From Haliea salexigens DSM 19537 (GTDB taxonomy: Bacteria > Pseudomonadota > Gammaproteobacteria > Pseudomonadales > Halieaceae): DNA of 64,000 nt. Below the pieces are notes generated by a model. It made no database searches. It had not been told where the DNA came from and saw only the letters and a program-made list of their open reading frames with translations. Where the stretch lies: contig NZ_AUHJ01000003.1 in NCBI RefSeq assembly GCF_000423125.1, positions 186,001 through 250,000 of the forward strand, in the 5' to 3' direction. Of this stretch, positions 52,490-62,619 are shown piece by piece. The position numbers and the translations under genes are program-made. The number at the start of each line of letters is the position of its first letter. Within the stretch, counting starts at the first letter, position 1.

Positions 52490-53710
52490 CTATCGCACCA
52501 TCGTATTGAGATCAAAAATCGGCAACAGAATGGCCATGACTATGACCAACACCATGCCGCCCATAAACACCACGAGCAGGGGTTCGAGCAGGCTCATGAG
52601 TGTTCCCAGTGTCATTTCCAGTTCGCGCTCCTGATTGCTGGCCGATCGCGCCAGCATGGTTTCCAGTTCGCCACTGGCTTCGCCGCTGGCCACCATGTGC
52701 ACCATCATCGGCGGGAACCGGCCATTCTCTCGCAGCGCTCGGTGCAGGCTGCTCCCCTCCTGCACCCGCTCAGCCACGCGGGCACTGTCTTCTCGCAGCA
52801 CCAGGTTGGTCAACACCTGCCCGGCAATGCGCAGCGACTCCAGCAGGGGCACCCCGCTGGCCATGAGAATGCTCAGGGTCGAAGCAAAACGCGCCGTGTC
52901 CATCGCTATCACCAGCCGGGAGAAACCCGGCACGCGCAGCAACAGGGCATGCCAGCGCCGGCGACGCTGAGGCTGGCGCAGCCAGCGCCGCAGCCCGAAC
53001 ACCAAAAGCACCACGGCCACCAGCACCCACAGCGCGTAGTCGCGCGAAAAATCGCTGGCGACAATCAAGCCTCGGGTCAGCAGTGGCAACTCGCGGTTGG
53101 TGTGCGCAAAAATGCCGATCAGCTCCGGTACGACAAAAATCATCAGTGCCACAACCACCGCCAGCGCCACGGCGATCAGGATAAACGGATAGATCATGGC
53201 CATTTTCAGCTTTTGCGCGGTGTACTGGCGCTGTTCGTTGTAATCGGCCAACTGCGCCAGCACCGGACCGAGAAAACCCGCATGCTCCCCGGCGTTGACC
53301 ATGGCCCGGTACATTTCGTTGAACACCAGCGGGAACTCACCCATGGCATAGGCGAGCGTATGACCCTCCGCGACCCTGGAGCGCACCTGCAACAACAGCC
53401 CCTGCGTCCGGCCCTTGCGGCTCTGCTCGGCGGCTGCCTGCAAACATTCGTCCAGCGGCAAATTGGACTGCACCAGTGTGGCGAGCTGCCGGGTCACCAG
53501 CGCCAGTTCGGCAACACTGATACGCGGCTGCAGAAACGACCACCCTGAACGCGGCTTGCTCTCCGCCTGGCGGTTTGCCACCACAACGTCAACCGGGCGC
53601 AGCTTCTGCGTGCGCAGCTGGCCGCGCACCTGGCGCTCGGAATCACCTTCGAGCACGCCCTTGACCAGCTTGCCGCTGGCATCCAGTGCCCGGTAACGAT
53701 ATGCGGTCAT
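52490..53710 (-). CDS. gspF: Type II secretion inner-membrane platform protein F
   Basis: Polytopic platform protein of 406 aa with two related cytoplasmic GspF domains separated by membrane helices. TAYRYRALDASGKLVKGV is the family start; LALVTRQLATLVQSNLPLDE opens the first domain and RFASTLSILMASGVPLLESL the second. GGMVLVIVMAILLPIFDLN is the last helix. It works with GspE and GspL to add pseudopilin subunits. It follows gspE after 14 bp. Confidence 0.95.
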   Translation of the reverse strand: MTAYRYRALDASGKLVKGVLEGDSERQVRGQLRTQKLRPVDVVVANRQAESKPRSGWSFLQPRISVAELALVTRQLATLVQSNLPLDECLQAAAEQSRKGRTQGLLLQVRSRVAEGHTLAYAMGEFPLVFNEMYRAMVNAGEHAGFLGPVLAQLADYNEQRQYTAQKLKMAMIYPFILIAVALAVVVALMIFVVPELIGIFAHTNRELPLLTRGLIVASDFSRDYALWVLVAVVLLVFGLRRWLRQPQRRRRWHALLLRVPGFSRLVIAMDTARFASTLSILMASGVPLLESLRIAGQVLTNLVLREDSARVAERVQEGSSLHRALRENGRFPPMMVHMVASGEASGELETMLARSASNQERELEMTLGTLMSLLEPLLVVFMGGMVLVIVMAILLPIFDLNTMVR

Positions 53711-53724
53711 AAGCGCCTATCGGC

Positions 53725-55230
53725 TCAGGTGACAGCGGTGACGCGCAGCACTTCTTCGATGCTGGTTTCACCGCTCAGGATGCGCCGGCGACCGTCCTCC
53801 TGAATCCCCGGATAGTGCTTGCGCGCTTCGAGCAGCATCTGCTGCTCGCTCGCGCCCTCGTGAATCATCAGGCGCAGCGCGTCCGTCACCTCGATAAGTT
53901 CATAGATACCTGTGCGCCCACGGTAGCCGCCGAAATTGCACTGCTCGCACCCCTTGGCCCGATAGACACTGACCGCTGCCGTGGTATCCGCAGAGAGTCC
54001 CAGTAGCGTGCGCTCGGAATCTGCCAGTTGATGTGGCTCCTTGCAGTCGCGGCAAAGCAACCGCACCAGACGCTGGGCCATCACGCCAATCAGGCTTGAT
54101 GACAGCAGGAAAGGCTCAATACCCATGTCCTGCAGACGCGTCACCGCGCCGATGGCGGTATTGGTGTGCAGCGTGGACAGCACCAGGTGGCCGGTGAGGG
54201 ACGCCTGCACCGCGATTTCCGCCGTTTCCAGGTCGCGAATCTCGCCGACCATCACCACGTCAGGGTCCTGCCGCAGAATAGCCCGCAGGCCGCGCGCAAA
54301 GGTCATGTCGACCTTGGGATTGACCTGCGTCTGCCCCACACCTGGCAGCATGTACTCCACCGGGTCTTCTATGGTGAGGATATTGCGCGTGGCCTGGTTG
54401 ATATGCGACAGGCCGGCATACAGCGTTGTGGTTTTACCCGACCCCGTGGGGCCGGTTACCAGGATGATGCCGTGTGGACTGCGCAGAGCCTTTTCATAAC
54501 TGTGCAGCACCTGCTCATTCATATTCAATTGCCGCAGTTCCAACTGCCCGGCCTGCTTGTCCAGCAGGCGCAGCACCACGCGTTCACCGTGGGCAGAGGG
54601 CATGGTCGACATGCGGATATCAATGGCGTGCCCGGCTATTCGCACGGAAATGCGGCCATCCTGGGGCACCCGCTTTTCGGCGATGTCCAGCTTCGCCATC
54701 ACTTTCAGCCGCGACACCAGCAGCGGCGCCAGCATCCGCTTCGGGGACAGCACCTCCGCCAGCACGCCATCCACCCGATAGCGCACGCTGAGCCGGTCCT
54801 CGAAGGTTTCAATATGGATGTCCGAGGCCTGCTCACGCACGGCCTGGGAGAGGATGGCGTTGATCAGACGAATGATGGGCGCATCGTCCTCGGCGTCCAT
54901 CAAATCGCCCGCGTCCGGTATTTCATCGGCGAGACGGCTGAGGTCGACGTCGGCACTGATGTCTTCCGCCATCTGCACCGCCGCGTTGTTGTCGCGTTGG
55001 TAAGCGCGGGAGAGGCGCCGCTGGAACTCGGCATCCGACACCGTCTCGCATTCGAACGGGGCGCCCAGCCAGCGACGAATCTCCAGCAACAAGGGGGCCT
55101 CAAGAGGGCCACGGTGCACGAGCACCGCTCCCTGCGCCCGGTTATCAACCAGCACGCCAAACTGCTTGGCAAACCCGAAGGGCAGGTTTGCCCTCGGCGG
55201 CTCGGGCACCGCGACCTCCGCGGAGGTCAT
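53725..55230 (-). CDS. gspE: Type II secretion ATPase E
   Basis: Hexameric cytoplasmic ATPase of 501 aa driving pseudopilus growth. Walker A is [10 protein letters not shown] at about 260-269, with [10 protein letters not shown] and VRYRVDGVL before it and the Asp box [13 protein letters not shown] after it. A zinc-binding tetracysteine is formed by LLCRDCKEP and CEQCNFGG near 395-435. An N-terminal N1E-type region docks on GspL. The start ATG shares one base with the gspD stop. Confidence 0.96.
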   Translation of the reverse strand: MTSAEVAVPEPPRANLPFGFAKQFGVLVDNRAQGAVLVHRGPLEAPLLLEIRRWLGAPFECETVSDAEFQRRLSRAYQRDNNAAVQMAEDISADVDLSRLADEIPDAGDLMDAEDDAPIIRLINAILSQAVREQASDIHIETFEDRLSVRYRVDGVLAEVLSPKRMLAPLLVSRLKVMAKLDIAEKRVPQDGRISVRIAGHAIDIRMSTMPSAHGERVVLRLLDKQAGQLELRQLNMNEQVLHSYEKALRSPHGIILVTGPTGSGKTTTLYAGLSHINQATRNILTIEDPVEYMLPGVGQTQVNPKVDMTFARGLRAILRQDPDVVMVGEIRDLETAEIAVQASLTGHLVLSTLHTNTAIGAVTRLQDMGIEPFLLSSSLIGVMAQRLVRLLCRDCKEPHQLADSERTLLGLSADTTAAVSVYRAKGCEQCNFGGYRGRTGIYELIEVTDALRLMIHEGASEQQMLLEARKHYPGIQEDGRRRILSGETSIEEVLRVTAVT

Positions 55231-57266
55231 CAGTCGGCCTCCACAGCCGCCGGCGTGTTACCCGACTCGTCGCGGATTTCCTCCAACTGCCGGATTTGTT
55301 CTTCCCACTCGGGCAATACCGGCACGCTGCTGTCATCAAGGAACATCAGGCCCCGCTCGCGACGCAGCACCTGCTGGTCGCGGATATAGCGGTACTTGTC
55401 TGCCGTGGCGCCGGCGAGTTGTTCGTCATCGCGAATGATCGTGGGCCGAATGAAAATAAGCAGGTTGGTTTTAATGACCTGTACTGCGTCATTGCGGAAC
55501 AGGCGCCCGAGCAGCGGAATATCGCCGAGCAGCGGCACCTTCTGGCTGGCGTCCTGCACATCGTCCTTGATCAGACCGCCGAGCACCACAACGCGTCCAT
55601 CCGCCGCCAACACCTTGGTTTGCAGTACGCGCTCGTTGGTGATCAGGTCAGACGCCTGTAACACCACGGACGTGTTGCTGAGACTGGAGACTTCCTGGGA
55701 GATATCCAACACCACAGAGTCTCCCTCGTTGATGTGGGGCGTCACCTTGAGCGTAATGCCCACATTCTCCCGCTCAATGGTCTGGAACGGGTTTTGTGCA
55801 CCATCGCCGGTACCGGTGCTGGTAAATGAACCGGTCACAAACGGCACGTTCTGGCCCACGGTGATGTAGGCTTCCTGATTGTCCAGCGTCAGCAGGCTGG
55901 GTGTTGACAGGATGTTGGCGTTGGATTTCTCCTTCAGGGCGTTGAGAATCACGGTCATCGACAGATTGTCATCAATCACGCCCCAGCCCAGGGAAACACC
56001 CGGTGACTGAGCCAGCGCGCCCGCCAGGGCGCCCACGTTGAAGTCGCCCGTGGTCACGCCGCCGTCGGTCCCGTCACCGCCATCTTCCGGCAGAATGGCC
56101 CCGGCTATGCGTCGCGCCCGCGCATCGTCAGCACTGATACTGCTGCCGAAAAAGCCGTTGTCGTTGGCAAACAGCCACTGCAGGCCCAGATCCTGGCCGT
56201 CACGCACTTCCATCTCGACGATGATGGCCTCCACCAGCACCTGGGCGCGGCGTATGTCGAGGCGCGCCACAACCGCCTCCAGCGCCGCCATCTTGTCGGT
56301 CGGCGCGGTAATAATCAGGGCATTGGTATTGGCGTCGGCCTCGATGGTCGCGCTGGTTTCAGATGCACGCTGCGCGCGCCCCGCCTCGCCGGCATCCACC
56401 CGGCCGATGTTCTGCATGACCTTGGTCAGCACCTCGGCAATGTCCTCCGCCTTGGCGTACTCCAGGTAGATCACCTTTACGTTGCCGCTTTGCTCGAGAG
56501 GCGTGTCGAGATAGCGGATCAGCTGCGTCATGCGCGCACGCTCCAGCTCATCGGCACTGATCAACACACTGTTGGTGCGCGCATCCGCTACCAGCATGAC
56601 CTCAACCTCATTGCCCTGCTGCGCCTCTGAGGTGTTGAGCTGGTCGAGCATACGCACCACGTCTTCAGCGACGCCATAGCGCAGCTTGATGACCTCGGTC
56701 TCCTGCGTTGCCGTGCGGTCCATGCGCTCGATGATCGCCGCGATGCGATCAATGTTGGAGGCCACATCCGAAATGATAATGGCATTGCTCGGCGCGTACG
56801 CCGCCATATGTGCCTGTTGCGGCACCAGGGGCCGCAGCACGGGTATCAGCTTGGCGGCGGAAATGTTCTTCAGGCGCATGACCTGCGTGACATATTCGTC
56901 ATTGCCGCGCCGTCCCTCGTCGTCGCGCACCGTCACCGGTGCCGAGCGGGCGTCTTTGCTCTGTATCACCCGCACTACCCCGCCGGAGCGGACTGCGGTG
57001 TAACCATGCACTTCCAGTATGGACAGGAAGAGATCATAGAGCTCAGTGCGCGACACCGGCTTGGAGGACACCACCTTGACCTTGCCCTTGACTGCCGGGT
57101 CCACCACGATCGTGATGTCGGTCGCCTCCGCCACGAACTTGATCAGCTCCTGAATATCGGCCTCTTTCAGGTTGACCGTGAAATCCTGGGCGCTCGCGAC
57201 AGCTGCCCACAGGGCAGCCAGCAGATAAAACAGCGGTACTCGCAGTGCCCGCAACATGGTTCTCAC
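55230..57266 (-). CDS. gspD: Type II secretion secretin D
   Basis: Outer-membrane channel of the secretion system, 678 aa. A signal peptide ends at VASAQD; the N0 domain ([19 protein letters not shown]) and N1-N3 repeats follow, then the secretin core with [14 protein letters not shown] and [20 protein letters not shown]. Translation uses a GTG with AAGGA ten bases upstream; an ATG three codons later lacks such spacing. No pilotin gene is adjacent, so assembly may use a distant one. Confidence 0.95.
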   Translation of the reverse strand: MRTMLRALRVPLFYLLAALWAAVASAQDFTVNLKEADIQELIKFVAEATDITIVVDPAVKGKVKVVSSKPVSRTELYDLFLSILEVHGYTAVRSGGVVRVIQSKDARSAPVTVRDDEGRRGNDEYVTQVMRLKNISAAKLIPVLRPLVPQQAHMAAYAPSNAIIISDVASNIDRIAAIIERMDRTATQETEVIKLRYGVAEDVVRMLDQLNTSEAQQGNEVEVMLVADARTNSVLISADELERARMTQLIRYLDTPLEQSGNVKVIYLEYAKAEDIAEVLTKVMQNIGRVDAGEAGRAQRASETSATIEADANTNALIITAPTDKMAALEAVVARLDIRRAQVLVEAIIVEMEVRDGQDLGLQWLFANDNGFFGSSISADDARARRIAGAILPEDGGDGTDGGVTTGDFNVGALAGALAQSPGVSLGWGVIDDNLSMTVILNALKEKSNANILSTPSLLTLDNQEAYITVGQNVPFVTGSFTSTGTGDGAQNPFQTIERENVGITLKVTPHINEGDSVVLDISQEVSSLSNTSVVLQASDLITNERVLQTKVLAADGRVVVLGGLIKDDVQDASQKVPLLGDIPLLGRLFRNDAVQVIKTNLLIFIRPTIIRDDEQLAGATADKYRYIRDQQVLRRERGLMFLDDSSVPVLPEWEEQIRQLEEIRDESGNTPAAVEAD

Positions 57267-57302
57267 TGATTCTATGTCCTTAACCGAATAGCCGTGACTC
57301 TA

Positions 57303-58364
57303 TCACCGATCCGTCGACGCAGCATCAAGGCTCACACTGAGTGCCACCGCTTCACCGGCGCGCAGTAGCTCGAACGAGACCTCGCTTGCGGAGCGCATGG
57401 CCTGGTAGAGCCGCATGGTGTTTGCCGGATCTGACAGGGACAGGCCATTCACCGCCAGCACAAGGTCACCGGCGCGAAATCCCAGCTGCTCGAACTGCGC
57501 CCGATCCCGTCCCGGTGTCACCCGATAGCCCTGCAGGGCGCCCTCCTCGCGCACCGCGCTGATGCGCACCAGATCGGCCAGTGACTGGGGGTCCTCATAC
57601 AGCTGGTCGCGATAGCCCGCCGCCAGCGCCGCGGATTCCGCATCGCTGCGCCGGTCGATAACCGCGGCCGCAACCGGCGCCGTGCGCGTGTCACCGGCAG
57701 CCATTGCGCGGCGCCCCGTGAGCTGCGCATCAAGTTCGTTTGGAGGGTACAGGCGCAGAAGCTCGTAGGTGCCGCCGTTGTCCAGAACCACCTGCTGCGG
57801 CATGACCTTGGCCAGCACCACATTGCCGCCGACAGGCAACTCGTCGTCCACGGAATAAATTGCCTGCCGGCCGCGATACTCAATCACCGCGCTGCCCTCA
57901 CCGGCTGCATTGAAGGCAATGATGCCACGGAGGGTAAGCTCGAGCCGGCTTTCCCGGGCTCCTCGCTCGATACCCTCGCGGGCTGCACGCGCCTCGCTGG
58001 GGAGTGGGGCCACCTCTTCCACCACGGATCCTGCGCCGGGCTCACCGAACAGCGCCCAGCCACGCAGTGCCTCAATGTCTACAGGCGTTCGCTCGCCGGG
58101 CGCTGAGATTGCCTCCGCCGGGGGATTGATAACGCCACCCGACAACGCTGTTGCTGGCGCTGCGGGGAACAGCGCCCAGAACAACTGCGCCAGTGCCGCC
58201 ATCAGCCAGCATACCGCGAGTGCCAGCACACCCCGGCGCAACCAGCGCACACAGCGCGGCTCTGCCAGCATCGCCAGCAGCCGCTGCGCACCGGCCACCC
58301 ACTTCCCTGCAACGCTGCCCTGATTCAGTGAACCTGCGGCCAATGCTCTCTCCCGGTGTGCCAC
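57303..58364 (-). CDS. gspC: Type II secretion protein C
   Basis: Inner-membrane component linking the platform to the secretin, 353 aa. One membrane helix (GVLALAVCWLMAALAQLFW) follows a 44-residue cytoplasmic start. A periplasmic homology region is near 120-200 (ELTLRGIIAFNAAGEGSAVIEY), and a PDZ domain spans about 260-345 (GYRVTPGRDRAQFEQLGFRAGDLV, NGLSLSDP). It is the first gene of the gspCDEFGHIJKLMN operon. Translation begins at a GTG at 58364, and the upstream DNA carries the PhoB-type sites. Confidence 0.93.
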   Translation of the reverse strand: MAHRERALAAGSLNQGSVAGKWVAGAQRLLAMLAEPRCVRWLRRGVLALAVCWLMAALAQLFWALFPAAPATALSGGVINPPAEAISAPGERTPVDIEALRGWALFGEPGAGSVVEEVAPLPSEARAAREGIERGARESRLELTLRGIIAFNAAGEGSAVIEYRGRQAIYSVDDELPVGGNVVLAKVMPQQVVLDNGGTYELLRLYPPNELDAQLTGRRAMAAGDTRTAPVAAAVIDRRSDAESAALAAGYRDQLYEDPQSLADLVRISAVREEGALQGYRVTPGRDRAQFEQLGFRAGDLVLAVNGLSLSDPANTMRLYQAMRSASEVSFELLRAGEAVALSVSLDAASTDR

Positions 58365-58416
58365 CGTCCGCCGGCGGCGGCCTCATGGATGTAACGGCCC
58401 GATTATAGGGTGCGCC

Positions 58417-58422
58417 ATTAAA
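58417..58422 (-). promoter_or_regulatory. Putative -10 element of the gsp operon
   Basis: On the minus strand TTTAAT lies exactly 10 bp after the last TGTCA-type half-site heptamer, the spacing of E. coli Pho promoters in which the box takes the place of the -35. A second, better hexamer TATAAT at 58402-58407 lies 15 bp further downstream and is an alternative. Confidence 0.5.
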
Positions 58423-58428
58423 AGATAA

Positions 58429-58472
58429 AACCGTGACGGTTGCGTGACAGGCAGATGACAAGGGCATGACAG
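58429..58472 (-). promoter_or_regulatory. Tandem Pho boxes (PhoB binding sites) upstream of the type II secretion operon
   Basis: Read on the minus strand, the half-sites CTGTCA, TTGTCA, CTGTCA and CCGTCA begin at 58472, 58461, 58450 and 58439: four direct repeats at exactly 11-bp spacing. PhoB dimers bind two such repeats, consensus CTGTCA plus an AT-rich spacer, so this is two complete boxes. The spacers here are less AT-rich than usual. Orientation and position put them immediately upstream of gspC rather than cysK. Phosphate-starvation control of the whole gsp operon is the inference. Confidence 0.8.
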
Positions 58473-58560
58473 CCGACACGGCCGCAAGGCGGCCAATGGA
58501 CAGCGACAGGCCAGTTGACTACCCTTGCTCGCAGCTGACCCCCTTTCAGGAGCACGACCG

Positions 58561-59529
<969 letters not shown>

Positions 59530-59530
59530 A

Positions 59531-59552
59531 AGGGGCGCGGTTCAGCGCCCCT
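59531..59552. terminator. Bidirectional terminator between cysK and the GNAT gene
   Basis: AGGGGCGC (59531-59538) and GCGCCCCT (59545-59552) form a perfect 8-bp stem with a 6-base loop directly after the cysK stop; the loop holds the stop codon of the convergent GNAT gene. On the minus strand the stem is followed by TTTC, a weak T run; on the plus strand no T run follows. Confidence 0.7.
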
Positions 59553-60141
59553 CACGCAACTGTGCCAGGCGGCGCTTGACTGCCGGCCACTCGGTATCCA
59601 GCACGCTGAAGTAGACCGAATCCCGGGAAAAGTCGTTCTGCACAATACGGTGCTTGCGCAGCACCCCTTCGCGCATGGCGCCGATGCGCTCCAGCGCACG
59701 CTGTGATCGCAAATTGCGTGCGTCCGCCTTGAACTCCACCCGCAAACACCGCAGCCGTTCAAAGGCGTGACGCAGCAGCAGCAGTTTAGCCTCGGTGTTG
59801 ACCCCGGTGCGCTGCCACTCCTGGCCCAGCCAGGTCCAGCCGATTTCCAGGCTGCGATGCTCCGGCAGCATGTTCAGATAGCGCGTACTGCCCACCACCT
59901 TGCCTTTCGCGTTCTCGACAATGGCCCAGGCTTGCTCACCGGGCGCACTGGTGGCCTCGTCGATCCAATGACGGGTATCCGCCAGATCGATAAAACAGCC
60001 GCGCGGCATGAATGCCCAGTCCGCTGCGTGACAGCCGCGCAAAAACAATCCCTGGGCGTGCTGCTGGGTAAGCGGCTCCAGCCTGACCAACTCCCCACGC
60101 AGAACCGTGTTACCGGCATCGGGGCCCGGCGGCATGCTCAT
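59542..60141 (-). CDS. GNAT-family N-acetyltransferase
   Basis: Acetyl-CoA-dependent acetyltransferase of the RimJ/RimL-like class, 199 aa. LRGELVRLEPLTQQHAQGL opens the fold, and WLGQEWQRTGVNTEAKLLLL carries the acetyl-CoA pocket. RVEFKADARNLRSQRALERI and GVLRKHRI are characteristic of the proteins with DUF-type RimL similarity. The substrate may be an amino group of a protein or small metabolite. It overlaps the quinone oxidoreductase gene by four bases (ATGA), so it is translated second from a common message. Confidence 0.86.
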   Translation of the reverse strand: MSMPPGPDAGNTVLRGELVRLEPLTQQHAQGLFLRGCHAADWAFMPRGCFIDLADTRHWIDEATSAPGEQAWAIVENAKGKVVGSTRYLNMLPEHRSLEIGWTWLGQEWQRTGVNTEAKLLLLRHAFERLRCLRVEFKADARNLRSQRALERIGAMREGVLRKHRIVQNDFSRDSVYFSVLDTEWPAVKRRLAQLREGR

Positions 60142-61121
60142 GGCAGTATGATCGTCGAACCGGTGGTCACCCGTCCCTCGAGGTCGCGGTGGGCGCGTGC
60201 AACGTCAGCCAAGGGGTAGCGCTGACCAATCGTCACGGTCAATACGCCCGCCAGTAATCGATCGAACACTGCGGCGGACGACTGCCGCAACTCCTCCGTA
60301 GTGGCGGTGTAGGTCAGCAGCGTCGGGCGCGTCACATACAGCGACCCCAGGGTGGCGAGGGTCTGCAAATCCAGCGGTGCCGGCTTGCCGGAGGCGTTGC
60401 CGAAACTCACCAGCATACCCCGCGGCTGCAAACAGGCCAGCGATACGTCGAAGGTATCGCGGCCTACGCCGTCATAGACGACCGGCACGCCCTGCCCGTC
60501 AGTAAGCTCCCGTACGCGCTGGGCCACGTCTTCCTGCGCGTAATTGATCACATGGGCGTAACCCTGCGCCCGGGCGAGCTCCGCTTTCGCCTCTGAGCTA
60601 ACAGTGCCAATCGCGTTGACACCCAGGCTCTTCGCCCACTGCCCGAACAACAGCCCCACGCCACCCGCCGCCGCATGAAACAGGCAGGTCTGGCCAGATT
60701 GCAGCGGAAACACCCGCTGCAACAGGAACTCTGTCGTCTGGCCCTTGAGCAAAGCTGCCGCGGCCGTTGCAAAATCGATGCCCTCAGGAATGGCGACCAG
60801 TCGCGCAGAGGGCAGATTCACCGCCTCGGCGTAGGCACCAAACAGGGCAGAGCAATAGGCCACGCGGTCACCCACGGCGAACTCCGCCCCCTCCCCCACC
60901 GCAGTCACCACGCCGGCAGCTTCCATACCCAGCCCACTGGGCAGCGGAATGGGATAGGCACCACTGCGGTGGTAGGTATCAATGAAGTTGAGCCCAATGG
61001 CCCGCTGAGCCACAGTCACCATGCCAGGCCCCGGTGGCGGCAGCTCAACATCGACCAGCTGCATGACCTCGGGCCCACCTGTGTGCTCAATGCGCACTGC
61101 CTTTACTGACTGTGTACTCAT
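60138..61121 (-). CDS. qor: Quinone oxidoreductase (NADPH, zinc-free MDR family)
   Basis: NADPH-dependent quinone reductase of the medium-chain family, 327 aa. VKAVRIEHTGGPEVMQ is the family start, IGLNFIDTYHRSGAYP the catalytic-domain motif, and FHAAAGGVGLLFGQWAKSLG the cofactor-binding loop. The zinc-binding cysteines of alcohol dehydrogenases are missing, as expected for Qor. The ATG at 61121 is preferred to an opening 56 codons earlier, which has no family match. Confidence 0.92.
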   Translation of the reverse strand: MSTQSVKAVRIEHTGGPEVMQLVDVELPPPGPGMVTVAQRAIGLNFIDTYHRSGAYPIPLPSGLGMEAAGVVTAVGEGAEFAVGDRVAYCSALFGAYAEAVNLPSARLVAIPEGIDFATAAAALLKGQTTEFLLQRVFPLQSGQTCLFHAAAGGVGLLFGQWAKSLGVNAIGTVSSEAKAELARAQGYAHVINYAQEDVAQRVRELTDGQGVPVVYDGVGRDTFDVSLACLQPRGMLVSFGNASGKPAPLDLQTLATLGSLYVTRPTLLTYTATTEELRQSSAAVFDRLLAGVLTVTIGQRYPLADVARAHRDLEGRVTTGSTIILP

Positions 61122-61289
61122 ACAACCGTCTACTTGCCCTGTGTGAAACGCTAGTGTGCCAAACAAGCCCACTGAGGGAAACGGAAGTTTGCCTGCTGTC
61201 ACGCGGTCGGGTATTGGCCTGTGGCATGCTACACTGCCCCCTTCACCTGCGCCGGCTACAGACCGGCGCCGCAGCCTGAGACTACCCAT

Positions 61290-62615
61290 GTGTTAGAAGA
61301 TCTTGCCCTTGACCGCAGCCTGCAACTGGCACTGGAAGACCTCGGCTTCGGCAAGCCGACGGCCGTGCAGCAGGATGTTATTCCGCTCGCCCTGAGCGGC
61401 AGTGACCTGCGTGTCAGCGCCCCGACCGGCAGTGGCAAGACACTCGCCTACCTGCTGCCCGGATTGCAGCGCCTGCTACAGGCACCACTGCCGACTGACG
61501 GCGGCACTTTGCTACTGGTGCTGGTGCCCACGCGAGAGCTTGCGCGCCAGGTTCTGAAAACGGCACGCCAGCTGCTGGGCAAAAGCACACTGCGTGCCGA
61601 CGCCCTCACCGGCGGTGCCGACTTCAAATACCAGAAATCCCTGTTGCGCAAGAACCCGGAAGTGGTCATCGCGACGCCAGGGAGGCTGCTGGAGCATTGC
61701 GAGCATGGCAGCGCCGATCTGCGCGGCCTGCAAGTGCTGGTCATTGATGAAGCAGACCGCATGCTCGACCTGGGCTTTCGCGACGATGTGCTGAAAATTG
61801 CCGGCTTCTGCCCCGCCGAGCGCCAGACACTCCTCCTGTCTGCCACGCTGCACGCCCGCGGCCTGAGTGATATGAGCGCCGCCCTGCAGCAAGACCCGGT
61901 TGCTGTGAGCTGCGGCGACATCCGCAGCGCACACGAAAGTATTCACCACCAGCGCATCCTGGCCGACAGCCAGGAGCACAAGGACAAGCTGCTGCTCGCA
62001 CTGCTGCATGACAGCGGTCGCAAGCAGCTGGTGTTTGCCAACAAACGCAGCACGGCGTCACGCCTGGCTGATTTTCTGCGCCACCACGGCCTGCGTGCGG
62101 GGTGCCTGCACGGCGAAATGACCACCGAGGAACGCAAGGCGATCGTGACGCGTTTTGAGCAGGGCGGCGTCAGCACCGTCACCGCCAGCGATGTCGCTGC
62201 GCGGGGGCTGGATATCCAGGGTATCGACACGGTCATCAACTACGACTTGCCGCGCAATGGCGACGACTACCTGCACCGCACCGGCCGCACCGGCAGGGCC
62301 GACAGCAAGGGTACCGCGATCTCGCTGGTGACCGCGGCTGACTGGAACCTCATGATCAGCATACAGCGCTACCTGAATATCACCATGGAACCGCGCGCCC
62401 TGGCCGGCCTGAAAGCGCGCTACGCGGGGCCAAAGAAGATGAAGTCGTCAGGCAAAGCCAGCGGCAGCAAGAAAAAGGCGCCGGTTGCTAAGAAGAAAGT
62501 ACGCGCCCGCGACAGCAAGGCAAAAGGCAAGCCGCGCAAGACAACCAGCGCCTGGCCGGCGAACGACGGTTTCGCGCCGCTGATGAAAAAGCGGCGCGAG
62601 CCGAACGACGAATGA
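61290..62615 (+). CDS. srmB: DEAD-box ATP-dependent RNA helicase, SrmB-like
   Basis: RNA helicase for 50S ribosome assembly, 441 aa. Q-motif region FGKPTAVQQDVIPLAL, Walker A APTGSGKT (44-51), DEAD in VIDEADRMLDLGF, SAT in LLLSATLHARG, and motif VI DYLHRTGRTGRAD are all present. The stretch KGTAISLVTAADWNLM and the trailing IQRYLNITMEPRAL match SrmB better than RhlE or DeaD. The last 55 residues are a Lys/Ser-rich basic tail. A GTG at 61290 is chosen; an ATG at 61221 would add 23 unrelated residues. Confidence 0.9.
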   Translation: MLEDLALDRSLQLALEDLGFGKPTAVQQDVIPLALSGSDLRVSAPTGSGKTLAYLLPGLQRLLQAPLPTDGGTLLLVLVPTRELARQVLKTARQLLGKSTLRADALTGGADFKYQKSLLRKNPEVVIATPGRLLEHCEHGSADLRGLQVLVIDEADRMLDLGFRDDVLKIAGFCPAERQTLLLSATLHARGLSDMSAALQQDPVAVSCGDIRSAHESIHHQRILADSQEHKDKLLLALLHDSGRKQLVFANKRSTASRLADFLRHHGLRAGCLHGEMTTEERKAIVTRFEQGGVSTVTASDVAARGLDIQGIDTVINYDLPRNGDDYLHRTGRTGRADSKGTAISLVTAADWNLMISIQRYLNITMEPRALAGLKARYAGPKKMKSSGKASGSKKKAPVAKKKVRARDSKAKGKPRKTTSAWPANDGFAPLMKKRREPNDE

Positions 62616-62619
62616 GCTT

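Noticed and set aside
58429-58472. Reading the 11-bp repeats as a control site for cysK
   Set aside because: The half-sites are oriented toward gspC with matching -10 spacing on that side; nothing similar lines up toward cysK, though an effect on cysK is not excluded.
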